A stretch of 21,050 bases of DNA from Clostridia bacterium (GTDB taxonomy: Bacteria > Bacillota > Clostridia > Christensenellales > Borkfalkiaceae): contig CAAGDF010000010.1 in assembly GCA_900768525.1 (NCBI GenBank), forward strand, positions 1 through 21,050, given 5' to 3'. A program made the position numbers and the translations under genes. The notes below the pieces were generated by a model. The model did not search any database. It saw nothing but the letters and a program-made list of their open reading frames with translations, and had not been told where the DNA came from. Shown piece after piece: positions 14,175 through 21,050 of this stretch (its first letter is position 1; the number at the start of each line of letters is the position of its first letter).

Positions 14175-16301
14175 ATGAAAATTTTAAAAGCAATTAAAAA
14201 AGGTTTTACGCTTGTTGAACTTGTCATAGTCATCGCGGTTATAGCGGTGTTGTCGGCGGTGCTTATACCGATATTCGGCAACGTAGTTAAGGATTCGCGC
14301 ATATCGGCGCTCAGGGCGAGCTTAAAAACATGTTCGAGCAATCTTGTAATGTATTCGCTCTATAATCAGGTTGACTATTATACTCCGTCGGTAATTCGTG
14401 AATTTTTAAAATCCGAGGGTATAGACGGTTTAACATCAGAAGATTCCAAGCTCTGCGAGGACGGGTACAGTATCTGGTACAATCAGGCGAACTACAACTT
14501 CTATCTCATAAAAAACGAAGAACTTCCAGCTTTCGTTAATGGCGGATCTTCTTCCGCAGCCGTAAACGAATACGGGCATAAGGTTGCCTTTGCCGCAGAC
14601 GGATCGGATATGGCTGATACCGGCGCGACTCAGAATTCAGGTACGGATGCCGGTGCGTCCGCTCAGTTAAAAAGGCTTTCTCGTCGTCCGGAAGCAATTA
14701 CTCCCGACGCGAACCTGCTTCTTGTCGCAACCGACAAAGCGAACAGATACATTTTGTCCGGTATAGAAACTCTTTACACGGGCGCAGATACGGATAAACA
14801 TAACTCCACCGCCGCTCAGATTATTTATAGTGTGCAAAATGAAATGGATAACGGTAATCTGTTTGATTATTTCGGCGGCGAATGGAAAATCGAAGATTAT
14901 ACAAAACGGTTCGACGTTGCGTCGACTGCGTGGCTTAACAACGTCGGCAATTTTATGACGGATGCCGCGTTCAACGATGTCGGCGAGCAAAAAATGGCGA
15001 ATATTTCCAACGTTATCGTTTCGCCGAATCTTGGTTTATACAGCGAATCGGTAACCGATGGCAACAAAATTACGGGTAATATCCGTTCGATTTCCGACGC
15101 ATCGCAGGATTTGACCGGCGCGGTTCTTAACGTCAGTTGCGTTATAGAAATCGCTTCGGTAAACCCGGTTGAATTGGTTGCGGAATTTTATCAGAAGTTC
15201 TCTAATGCCGGTGTAAGCATTGTTATCTCCGGTAACGTTCAGATCGACAGTTTGGTGTCGACTGCTGTTTCTTCCGGTACAAACAGAGTAAGCACCGTAA
15301 CCGGCGGCGGAATGAATATTTCTTCCGTTGTCAGCGCGGGCGGCGGTTCGGCTGTTTCGGGCGGCGGCAATAAGATTATAACTTCCACTATTCCCGCAAG
15401 CGAATTTCTTACCTGGACCACTTCGGGTTCCGACGGCAAAACTGTTATAAATTATTCGACCGTGACCGATGGCGGAACGGAAGACAATAAAAAGACGCTT
15501 GTTTCCGTAAAATTACCTGACGGCAGCGTACGGTATGAAACGGTTGACGAAACGTTTTTCAATAATGCGCAGGTAACGGTCGATGGTAACACCGAATCGG
15601 TTCCCTACAAATACAATACTTCGTCTTACTCTATCAACGTTGCAGAGTTTTTGAAAAAAGCCGGTATAACAAGCGACGAGCAGATAAGATCTGTAAGAGT
15701 CAGGAGCGATTCTTACAACAACGTTTATTCAACTTCGGTTTATCTCGAATACGAGGTAAATAACGTTATATCGGGCAAGTCGTTCAATTTCGGTATCGGT
15801 CATATAACTTCTTTCGATTACTACTATCGCTATTATAATAAAGATTTCGATTCGAAAAAGCAGGGTGGCGAAAACACTGTTCCCGAATACATCGGGATCG
15901 ATGCAGGCAAAAATCAGAGTGCCGGTTCGTTGCTCGTAAAGTTGCCGGATGGGACGCTCAATCTTCAGAGTTATAAGAGTGAAGATTTCAAAATAGAAGT
16001 TTTCTACAAAAAAGTAACCAGGTATTATAAGGAAGAACAGAGTGAATTCGGAACTGCCTTCAAAGAGCTCCTGAACACAGAAAGTTCCGAAACAGAAAAG
16101 TCCGTGTCGTGGGTTGGTAAAAGCGATCCGAACGGCAAGATCGGCGATAGTTATTTAATCGATTTCGGCTCGTTTGAAAGATTAGGTGTGCCGTCGGCGG
16201 GGTGCAAATATTTTGTCAACACCGTATCTATAGAGCGTATCGTAATCAGGGATAAGGATGGCAATATTATGATTGTCAGATATCCCGGATACGTAAAATA
16301 A
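14175..16301 (+). CDS. Very large prepilin-like protein (708 aa)
   Basis: The N-terminus is a textbook type IV prepilin: a short basic leader, the cleavage site KKG/FTLVE (between G10 and F11), the conserved Glu (E15, residue +5) and a hydrophobic helix to about residue 34. After cleavage and membrane release such proteins assemble into pili or pseudopili. The remaining 670 residues are far longer than normal pilins (about 150-250 aa) and match no family I know. They contain Ser/Gly/Thr-rich stretches such as GGGMNISSVVSAGGGS (about 375-400), beta-rich segments and many Tyr and Asn. The start has GGAAAG about seven bases upstream. It heads a cluster with a lipoprotein and a small prepilin. 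No peptidase, ATPase or platform gene of the pilus machine is in the window. Confidence 0.8.
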   Translation: MKILKAIKKGFTLVELVIVIAVIAVLSAVLIPIFGNVVKDSRISALRASLKTCSSNLVMYSLYNQVDYYTPSVIREFLKSEGIDGLTSEDSKLCEDGYSIWYNQANYNFYLIKNEELPAFVNGGSSSAAVNEYGHKVAFAADGSDMADTGATQNSGTDAGASAQLKRLSRRPEAITPDANLLLVATDKANRYILSGIETLYTGADTDKHNSTAAQIIYSVQNEMDNGNLFDYFGGEWKIEDYTKRFDVASTAWLNNVGNFMTDAAFNDVGEQKMANISNVIVSPNLGLYSESVTDGNKITGNIRSISDASQDLTGAVLNVSCVIEIASVNPVELVAEFYQKFSNAGVSIVISGNVQIDSLVSTAVSSGTNRVSTVTGGGMNISSVVSAGGGSAVSGGGNKIITSTIPASEFLTWTTSGSDGKTVINYSTVTDGGTEDNKKTLVSVKLPDGSVRYETVDETFFNNAQVTVDGNTESVPYKYNTSSYSINVAEFLKKAGITSDEQIRSVRVRSDSYNNVYSTSVYLEYEVNNVISGKSFNFGIGHITSFDYYYRYYNKDFDSKKQGGENTVPEYIGIDAGKNQSAGSLLVKLPDGTLNLQSYKSEDFKIEVFYKKVTRYYKEEQSEFGTAFKELLNTESSETEKSVSWVGKSDPNGKIGDSYLIDFGSFERLGVPSAGCKYFVNTVSIERIVIRDKDGNIMIVRYPGYVK

Positions 16302-16384
16302 AGGAATTAGGTATTTTAGTATTGAGGAATAGTAAAATATTTTAATTAAAAATAATTAAAAATAATAATCAAGGAGACATTATT

Positions 16385-18019
16385 ATGAAAAAGACACTTT
16401 GGGCAATTTGTTTAACGATAGTCCTTTCTTTTGCTTCTTTTGCTTTTTCGGGTTGTGGTGTGATTACCGACGTAGGAACAATTTCTTGGGTTAAAGAGCC
16501 GGCAAAGGTTTATACGTTGAACGAAACAGAAACGCTTTCGTTTGAATTTAAGGCGGAAGTCAAAGAAAAACCTTATAATGTTAAGTACCCCGGCAGTGAG
16601 TATGATAAAGAAGTCGTAGTTTCAAACTTCACTACCAAAACTGTGGGGACAAGAACTGCTACCGTAAAGTTTAAAGAGCTTTCTCTTGAATTTACTTACA
16701 AAGTAGTGGACGGAAAGTTTGCCGACGGCACAGGTTCTTCTGTAGATCCGTACATTGTTGAAACGGCAGAACACTTCCAGAACATGCTTGATCAGAAGTC
16801 TTTCAACTATTACAAACTGGGCAAATCCATCGATTTGACGGGTAAAGCACTCAGAATGGCTAACGCAGGTCAGGATGCCGAGGATAAAGATGCATGGGTT
16901 GGCGAAATCGACGGTGCAGGGTTCACGGTAAGCGGAATCAGCGAAGTCAGAACACCCGACGACAAAGCAATCAACAAATATAACGAAGTCTTCGGAAGAG
17001 TTGCCCGCAACAACGAAAAATTCGTTCTTAAGAACATTACGTTTGATTTTGCGTCCACCGGCAAGTCCGCCACTATGGGACTTGTTACGTCAAACTCGAT
17101 CAACGGCGTTCTCGAATTCAACAACGTTAAATTGACCGGTTACATCAACGCGGCTAACTCCGGTAACTCCAACATCTCGCCTTACGTTTCCTTCTTACAA
17201 AGATCGTTACCCGGCAAGGTTGCTGCTCCTTTAAAATCCGTTACTTTCACCGGTTGTGAAAACAATATCAAAATTCTTAACGCTTATGCAACCTCTCTCG
17301 TTGCAGGCTTCGCTTCCGCGCAGTCCACGTTTACCGCAGGTTCGGTTAAGTTTGTAAATTGCAAGTTTGGTGGCCTTATTGAAGGTTCGTACCAGCAAGG
17401 CGCAGGCGCATTCTTTGCCAACAACAATACAGATAAAAACGCTTGTACATTTACCGGTTGTTCTGTTGCCGCAGGCGCAGTAATTGTTAAGACTGCCGGT
17501 CTCGGTCTTGCTAACGCTGCCGATGTTGTATATAACTGCGGCAATGTTTGCTTCAAAGGTGAAACCGTTGTTAACGGTATTACCGGAACCGTAAATGTAA
17601 ATGCTAACCTTAAGGATGTTACGATTACAATCAACGGCACCAAGATCGAATGTTCTGTTGCCGGTGTAACCGATATCGACAATTACAAGATTTACGCTGT
17701 CGGAAGCATGGATTACGGCAACGGTAAGGGCGGTGCGTTCAGATATGTTCAACCCGCTGTTGAAGGCGCAATTGCAAACGGTAAATTGACTCAGACTCTG
17801 TTAAAGATAAAGTCCGACGCTACCGGCACGACCACCAACACAGACGCAACTTACGGTTCTGACCTTATCGTCAAAAACGGTGACGTACTTACTTATTACT
17901 GCGGAACTGTTTGTAAGTCCATTAACGTAACTAAAGCAAAAGTTGTTGTTGTTGCTTATAAGTCAGGCGTTGCTGTTGCAATAGGTACAACAAGCGCAAG
18001 CGTTAACCTTGCTGCATAA
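16385..18019 (+). CDS. Beta-rich surface lipoprotein of the pilin locus
   Basis: A 544-residue protein with a lipoprotein signal ending in FSGC (C24). Residues 30-115 form a small beta domain ending in ATVKFKELSLEFTYKVV, like a bacterial Ig-type or bibacterial adhesion repeat. Next is GTGSSVDPYIVETAEHFQNM and then YYKLGKSIDLTG and GEIDGAGFTVSGI, the pattern that precedes right-handed beta-helix (GLUG-type) repeats in Bacillota surface proteins. The middle (180-400) has the regular short strands of such a helix, with several TGC-type turns. AAGGAGA stands at 16371-16377. Codon choice leans to GTT, GCT, AAC and TTC, unlike upstream genes, which suggests high expression. It sits between two prepilin genes, so an adhesin or pilus-associated role is inferred. 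Its end ASVNLAA resembles the small prepilin's end LLSVAA. Confidence 0.72.
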   Translation: MKKTLWAICLTIVLSFASFAFSGCGVITDVGTISWVKEPAKVYTLNETETLSFEFKAEVKEKPYNVKYPGSEYDKEVVVSNFTTKTVGTRTATVKFKELSLEFTYKVVDGKFADGTGSSVDPYIVETAEHFQNMLDQKSFNYYKLGKSIDLTGKALRMANAGQDAEDKDAWVGEIDGAGFTVSGISEVRTPDDKAINKYNEVFGRVARNNEKFVLKNITFDFASTGKSATMGLVTSNSINGVLEFNNVKLTGYINAANSGNSNISPYVSFLQRSLPGKVAAPLKSVTFTGCENNIKILNAYATSLVAGFASAQSTFTAGSVKFVNCKFGGLIEGSYQQGAGAFFANNNTDKNACTFTGCSVAAGAVIVKTAGLGLANAADVVYNCGNVCFKGETVVNGITGTVNVNANLKDVTITINGTKIECSVAGVTDIDNYKIYAVGSMDYGNGKGGAFRYVQPAVEGAIANGKLTQTLLKIKSDATGTTTNTDATYGSDLIVKNGDVLTYYCGTVCKSINVTKAKVVVVAYKSGVAVAIGTTSASVNLAA

Positions 18020-18043
18020 AGCTGCAAATTAATCAGTAATAAT

Positions 18044-18075
18044 GAGTGTGAATAAGGTGCGACTTATTCACACTC
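18044..18075 (+). other. Perfect 13-bp intercistronic hairpin
   Basis: GAGTGTGAATAAG (18044-18056) and CTTATTCACACTC (18063-18075) pair perfectly around a 6-nt loop. It is followed by A6, not T, so it is not an intrinsic terminator for rightward transcripts. Its place between the lipoprotein stop and the small prepilin ribosome binding site fits an mRNA processing or 3'-end stabilising hairpin. Confidence 0.75.
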
Positions 18076-18103
18076 AAAAAATATTATACAAAGAGGAACA
18101 AAA

Positions 18104-18670
18104 ATGAAAAGAAAACTCAAAAAAGGTTTTACCCTGGTCGAACTCGTTATCGTAATAGCAGTTATCGCTATTCTCTCCGCTGTTCTGATCCCCACGTTCG
18201 GCAACGTCATCAACAATGCTAAAGAAAGCGCGGCAAAATCTGAAGTAAGCAACACTATCACTCAATACACCACTAACCAGGCAAATAATGGTTTATCTGC
18301 CGATCTCGATGACGGATATATTGTTCTGTTTAAAAACGAACAGACTGTTTCCGGTGATGGCGCCTATGCTTCATATTCTAAAAATAATATCAGTTATGTA
18401 TTTTCCTACAACAAAGGTAAACTTGAAATGGTTAAATGGGAAGTAAAAACACCTGCGAATGCGAGTACTAATTTAGTTTTAACTATTGATAATAAAGATG
18501 TTACCCTTAATGTTAAAGGTTTAACGGAGATAGTAGAAGTGGGTGAAGGTGAGAATAAAACTTATTCTTGGAAAGCAGTAGGCACCGTGGTTTTAGACGG
18601 AAGAGTTGAAAAAGTCGATAATGTCCTCACGCTTAAAGGCAAAGTTGTTCTTTTATCTGTGGCTGCCTGA
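18104..18670 (+). CDS. Small prepilin-like protein (188 aa)
   Basis: A normal-sized type IV pilin-like protein. Leader peptide MKRKLKKG is cut before F9; E13 is the conserved +5 Glu. The hydrophobic helix and the LIP-FGNV segment after it are almost the same as in the 708-residue prepilin of this locus, although the codons differ. The globular part (about 45-188) is beta-rich: DGYIVLFKNE, ISYVFSYNKGKLEM, LVLTIDNKDVTLNVKG and a final LDGRVEKVDNVLTLKG. No cysteine pair is present, so there is no disulfide D-region. AGAGGA lies eight bases before the ATG. It is the last gene of the cluster, after a perfect hairpin, and a terminator follows. It is the likely major subunit and the 708-residue protein a minor or tip subunit, but this is inference. 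Confidence 0.85.
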   Translation: MKRKLKKGFTLVELVIVIAVIAILSAVLIPTFGNVINNAKESAAKSEVSNTITQYTTNQANNGLSADLDDGYIVLFKNEQTVSGDGAYASYSKNNISYVFSYNKGKLEMVKWEVKTPANASTNLVLTIDNKDVTLNVKGLTEIVEVGEGENKTYSWKAVGTVVLDGRVEKVDNVLTLKGKVVLLSVAA

Positions 18671-18712
18671 TAAGCAAAATCCGTAACAATACAACACAAA
18701 TTAAAAAACTCA

Positions 18713-18776
18713 CAGGCGGGGGCAAACGGCTCCCGCCTTTTTGCTTGACTTTTAAGCTGCATTTTTTGCATTCAAA
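18713..18776 (+). repeat. Copy 1 of a 64-67 bp direct repeat carrying a terminator
   Basis: About 57 of 64 positions match 20671-20737 after allowing three extra G in the second copy. The match includes the terminator and the GCATTTTTTGCATT that follows it, then ends. The two copies flank the segment with the 33-bp and 133-bp repeats and the ATPase gene. Confidence 0.8.
18714..18742 (+). terminator. Terminator of the pilin locus
   Basis: AGGCGGG (18714-18720) pairs with CCCGCCT (18732-18738), extended inward by a G-T and a G-C pair, followed by T5. The same hairpin with a longer G-run ends the ATPase gene at 20672. Confidence 0.85.
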
Positions 18777-18794
18777 ATCAACCGAATGCCGCGC

Positions 18795-18816
18795 TATTGC
18801 CGTAAAAACGGCAATA
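18795..18816. other. Perfect 9-bp hairpin with AAAA loop
   Basis: TATTGCCGT (18795-18803) and ACGGCAATA (18808-18816) pair perfectly. There is no T-run on either side, so its role is unknown. Confidence 0.6.
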
Positions 18817-18894
18817 ATAAATAAAAAAACTTCTGATTTTTCTCGCACTATATCGATATTTAACGCTTAGGTTTTTCTAAAAAAAAACGTCAAA

Positions 18895-18993
18895 GGTGCA
18901 AATAACATCTTGAAAAATACTCAAATTGGTGCAAATAATGCCTTACAAAACACCAAAAAAGGTGCAAATAACATATCTGAACTCTTGCAAAAT
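18895..18993 (+). pseudogene. Remnant of a gene with 11-residue repeats
   Basis: GGTGCAAATAA recurs at 18895, 18928 and 18961, exactly 33 bp apart. In one frame the three units read GANNILKNTQI, GANNALQNTKK and GANNISELLQN. Between units 1 and 2, four of the changes are synonymous (AAC/AAT, TTG/TTA, AAT/AAC, ACT/ACC), which suggests past selection on protein. The frame opens after a TAG at 18868, has no ATG and no ribosome binding site before the repeats, and runs into the 133-bp units. I read it as a fragment of a repeat protein gene; a short expressed peptide from TTG 18910 is possible but weakly supported. Confidence 0.4.
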
Positions 18994-19013
18994 AATTTGA
19001 TTTCGTGTATAAT
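18985..19013 (+). promoter_or_regulatory. Promoter of the first 133-bp unit
   Basis: TTGCAA (18985-18990), 17 bp, then perfect TATAAT (19008-19013). The -35 lies inside the end of the 11-residue repeat remnant. Initiation would be near G19020. Confidence 0.6.
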
Positions 19014-19271
19014 AACGTTGAAACGTAACAAAACAAAGTTTTGTCCGCAACTACCGTTGCTTGTGGCTTTGCTTCAGCAAATCCACGTTTCCGTTGATAT
19101 AGGTCGCTCAAAAACCCTTGCAAGCAAGTTTTTTCGCTTGTATAATAACGTTGAAACGTAACAAAACAAAGTTTTGTCCGCAACTACCGTTGCTTGCGGC
19201 TTTGCTTCAGCAAATCCACGTTTCCGTTGATATAGGTCGCTCAAAAACCCTTGCAAGCAAGTTTTTTCGCT
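19006..19271 (+). repeat. Two tandem 133-bp units, each with promoter and foldable RNA
   Basis: Unit A (19006-19138) and unit B (19139-19271) differ at only about three bases, including T19064 versus C19197. A third, truncated start follows at 19272-19287. In unit A the region after the -10 can fold as an outer stem GAAACG (19020-19025) with CGTTTC (19086-19091). This encloses three hairpins: ACAAAAC/GTTTTGT (19028-19044), GCAAC/GTTGC (19047-19060) and TTTGC/GCAAA (19068-19081). A T6 run at 19129-19134 follows. Either it is a duplicated small RNA gene or a MITE/REP-like element; I cannot tell which. Confidence 0.85.
19118..19146 (+). promoter_or_regulatory. Promoter of the second 133-bp unit
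   Basis: TTGCAA (19118-19123), 17 bp, TATAAT (19141-19146). The spacer holds the T6 run that ends the RNA of the unit before. Confidence 0.6.
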
Positions 19272-19279
19272 TGTATAAT
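19251..19279 (+). promoter_or_regulatory. Promoter of the ATPase gene, third copy of the unit promoter
   Basis: TTGCAA (19251-19256), 17 bp, TATAAT (19274-19279). Initiation near G19286 leaves a leader of only about 16 nt, which just contains the AAAGGA ribosome binding site. Immediately after GTTGAAA the sequence departs from the other two units, so the gene is fused to the unit's promoter. Confidence 0.65.
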
Positions 19280-19301
19280 AACGTTGAAAGGATTAATAGT
19301 T

Positions 19302-20660
19302 ATGGAAAGATTGGCAATACAAAAACTTATAGAATGGAATAAAAGCATAAACAGAAAGCCGTTGATTGTCTGGGGGGCGCGTCAGGTTGGCAAAACTTAT
19401 TTGGTCAAGGATATTTTTGCCGATAAGTATTATAAGGATAGCTATATCTACGTTGATTGCAAGAAAGAAGATGAAATCCGTGAATTTTGCTTTTCTACCG
19501 CAAATGCAGAAAAGATTATTGAGTTCATATCCCTTCAAAAAGGCAGACAAATAGACAGCAAAACCTTATTGATTTTTGACGAAGTGCAGGAATGCCCGAA
19601 TATTATCTCCGCATTGAAGTATTTTTGCCAGGATTTCAAGGAGATTCCGGTTATTGCAACCGGTTCTATGGTAAGAATAAAACTTCAAAGAGAAACCAAT
19701 AAGCGTGGATCGGGAAACAATTCTAAATTTTTGTTTCCTGTCGGCAAGATAAATCAGATTACCATATATCCGCTTACTTTTGAGGAATATCTTTTGAATA
19801 GCAACAAAATGTTGTATCAAAAAATAAAAAAGGCATATTCGGAAAAGACGGCGTTGGATGCGAGCGTGCATGAACTTGCGTTGGAGCAGGTTTATAAATA
19901 TATGCTCGTCGGAGGAATGCCCGAAGTCGTAGATACCTATATTAAAACGCAGAATCTTTTCGAAGCGAGAGAGATTCTGAAAGTTCTGTACGACAATTAC
20001 CTTTCCGATATGGAATTGTATCAGGCAAGCAGAGAGTCTATATTGCGTTCACGTTCGTTGTTTTCGAATATATATAAAGAACTCAATAAAGAATCAAAGA
20101 ATTTTTCGCCGGGGCTTATAGAGGAAAAAAGCAAAACCCGCGACTTTGCAACCGCAATCGATTGGCTTACAATGGCGCACATTGTAAACAGGTCATATCA
20201 ACTCAAAGAACATATTACTATGCCGCTCATTCAGGATAACGATAGTAATTTCCGTTTGTATCTTGCGGATAGCGGTATGTTTTCCTATCAAAGCGGAATA
20301 AACGCGTCGTCGTTTATCTCTCCCGATAAAGAAAACATGTTGTCAGGCATATTCTTTGAAAACTTTGTTGCCAACGAACTTATTGCGCAAGGCATAAATC
20401 TCTTTTATTGGAAGGGGAAAATGTCCGCCGAACTTGAATTTGTCGTGGAATCGGGCAATAAATTGTTCCCGATTGACGTTAAAAAAGGGCGCGGCATACT
20501 GAACTCTTTGGAAAAGTTTTCAAATCACAATAAATTCGAGTTTGCAATTAAGGTATCAAGAAACAATTACGGTTTTGACGATAAGCAAAAATTACTCACC
20601 GTTCCTTTTTACTTCTGCTCTTTTATCGCGGAAGATTTGGCAAAAGGAACAATTGTCTGA
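19302..20660 (+). CDS. AAA-type ATPase with C-terminal DUF4143 domain
   Basis: A 452-residue protein of the AAA_14/DUF4143 family. Walker A is GARQVGKT (25-32), Walker B is LLIFDE with D93 and E94, and the sensor region is IATGS (118-122). The C-terminal half (about 220-440) holds YMLVGGMPEVVDTY, the DUF4143 hallmark, and ELEFVVESGNKLFPIDVKKG near 400-420, which resembles the core of a PD-(D/E)xK nuclease. Such genes are abundant and scattered in gut Bacillota and Bacteroidota; their role is unknown, and links to DNA or to toxin-like functions are guesses. The start at 19302 follows AAAGGA at 19287-19292; an earlier in-frame TTG at 19251 would lie inside the promoter. The gene is more A/T-rich than the metabolic genes and sits between direct repeats, which suggests acquisition. 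Confidence 0.85.
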   Translation: MERLAIQKLIEWNKSINRKPLIVWGARQVGKTYLVKDIFADKYYKDSYIYVDCKKEDEIREFCFSTANAEKIIEFISLQKGRQIDSKTLLIFDEVQECPNIISALKYFCQDFKEIPVIATGSMVRIKLQRETNKRGSGNNSKFLFPVGKINQITIYPLTFEEYLLNSNKMLYQKIKKAYSEKTALDASVHELALEQVYKYMLVGGMPEVVDTYIKTQNLFEAREILKVLYDNYLSDMELYQASRESILRSRSLFSNIYKELNKESKNFSPGLIEEKSKTRDFATAIDWLTMAHIVNRSYQLKEHITMPLIQDNDSNFRLYLADSGMFSYQSGINASSFISPDKENMLSGIFFENFVANELIAQGINLFYWKGKMSAELEFVVESGNKLFPIDVKKGRGILNSLEKFSNHNKFEFAIKVSRNNYGFDDKQKLLTVPFYFCSFIAEDLAKGTIV

Positions 20661-20670
20661 TATATTAAAG

Positions 20671-20737
20671 CAGGCGGGGGGGGCAAACGACTCCCGCCTT
20701 TTTGCTTACCTTTCAGCCTGCATTTTTTGCATTTAAA
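20671..20737 (+). repeat. Copy 2 of the terminator-bearing direct repeat
   Basis: The partner of 18713-18776. It starts 11 bases after the ATPase stop. Its G-run is eight G, three more than in copy 1, which suggests slippage at the G tract. Confidence 0.8.
20672..20704 (+). terminator. Terminator of the ATPase gene
   Basis: AGGCGGG (20672-20678) pairs with CCCGCCT (20693-20699), then T4-5. The long G-run lets the stem slide and still pair. Confidence 0.85.
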
Positions 20738-21050
20738 CCCGACTTAAAACGCCGCATTGCAACTAAAAACAAAACCAAAGGTTGACATAACTCGCAAAAT
20801 ATTATATAGTTATGGTACGTATTTCCAACCTCTGTAGAACAAACCGCAAATTCGGCATAGTTTTATCGTTTTTTGCTTATTCTTGCGGCACGTAGTGTTT
20901 TTACGCCGTAAAGTCGACCGCAAAATATACAAGTCGGTGTCTTGTTTTCGTATACGGTTGCGGCTTGTTTGTGCAAGGCAAACGACCGAAATCGTACTCG
21001 ACGTACGTTGATGGGGGGTTAAAGCCGCACAAAACGACTTGAAGGCGCAA
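20738..21050. other. Intergenic end of the window
   Basis: Apart from the promoter at 20782, no credible gene is seen. The longest useful frame is about 50 codons on the minus strand with a TCIFCG motif but no start codon. A CGTAC/GTACG hairpin lies near 20995-21010. The region may be a long leader or a non-coding RNA, but I recognise neither. Confidence 0.5.
20782..20810 (+). promoter_or_regulatory. Sigma-A promoter pointing out of the window
   Basis: TTGACA (20782-20787), 17 bp, then TATAGT (20805-20810). It presumably serves a gene or RNA that starts beyond 21050 or in the last 230 bases. Confidence 0.7.

Noticed and set aside
18895..18993. Three evenly spaced repeats looked like a CRISPR array
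   Set aside because: The conserved part is only 11 bp, the rest is similar between units rather than unique, the changes are synonymous in one frame, and no cas gene is near.
18910..19161. 83-codon plus-strand frame as a real small protein
   Set aside because: It begins at TTG without a ribosome binding site and most of it is the 133-bp repeat, whose length is not a multiple of three; only its first part shows a coding signal.

Overview
The window reads as chromosomal DNA of an uncultured, gut-type Bacillota, most likely Clostridia. Supporting signs are strong AGGAGG-type ribosome binding sites, sigma-A promoters of the TTGACA-17-TATAAT kind, U-tract hairpin terminators, type III glutamine synthetase, an M3 oligopeptidase and two intracellular glycosidases. 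A finer placement is not supported by what I can see. There is no phage, insertion sequence, CRISPR array, tRNA or rRNA.

Layout. (1) 2-1235: the 3' part of a VanW-domain protein, then a monocistronic acyl carrier protein with a consensus promoter and a terminator. (2) 1393-6436: a rightward cluster of a GH36 alpha-galactosidase-type enzyme, an M3 oligoendopeptidase and a GH37 trehalase-like enzyme, none with a signal peptide, so probably cytosolic breakdown of oligosaccharides and peptides. It ends at a bidirectional terminator that belongs to a dispersed repeat family. (3) 6518-10200, leftward: a ferritin-like protein with two ExxH motifs and glutamine synthetase III, each with its own promoter. 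(4) 10505-13146, rightward: an ECF-type sigma factor, a translationally coupled RsgI-like membrane anti-sigma factor and an acidic lipoprotein. The same unusual promoter (TGAKAA-17-CGTATA) precedes the sigma gene and the lipoprotein gene. A near-identical 88-bp copy lies at 13636-13723, pointing toward the next locus.

(5) 13241-18670: a 930-bp non-coding stretch rich in promoters and repeats, then a very large prepilin-like protein (708 aa), a beta-rich lipoprotein (544 aa) and a small prepilin (188 aa). I read this as a surface-structure locus that depends on a type IV pilus or secretion machine encoded elsewhere. (6) 18671-20704: a repeat-rich accessory segment with three 33-bp coding-type repeats, then two 133-bp tandem units that each hold a promoter and a foldable RNA, then a DUF4143-type AAA ATPase. 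Similar direct repeats that include the terminator bracket it. (7) 20739-21050: a consensus-like promoter pointing out of the window and no gene.

The best candidates for something undescribed are the self-regulated sigma/anti-sigma/lipoprotein circuit whose promoter box recurs before the pilin locus, and the tandem promoter-plus-structured-RNA units before the ATPase. Everything was read by eye; no database or folding program was used.
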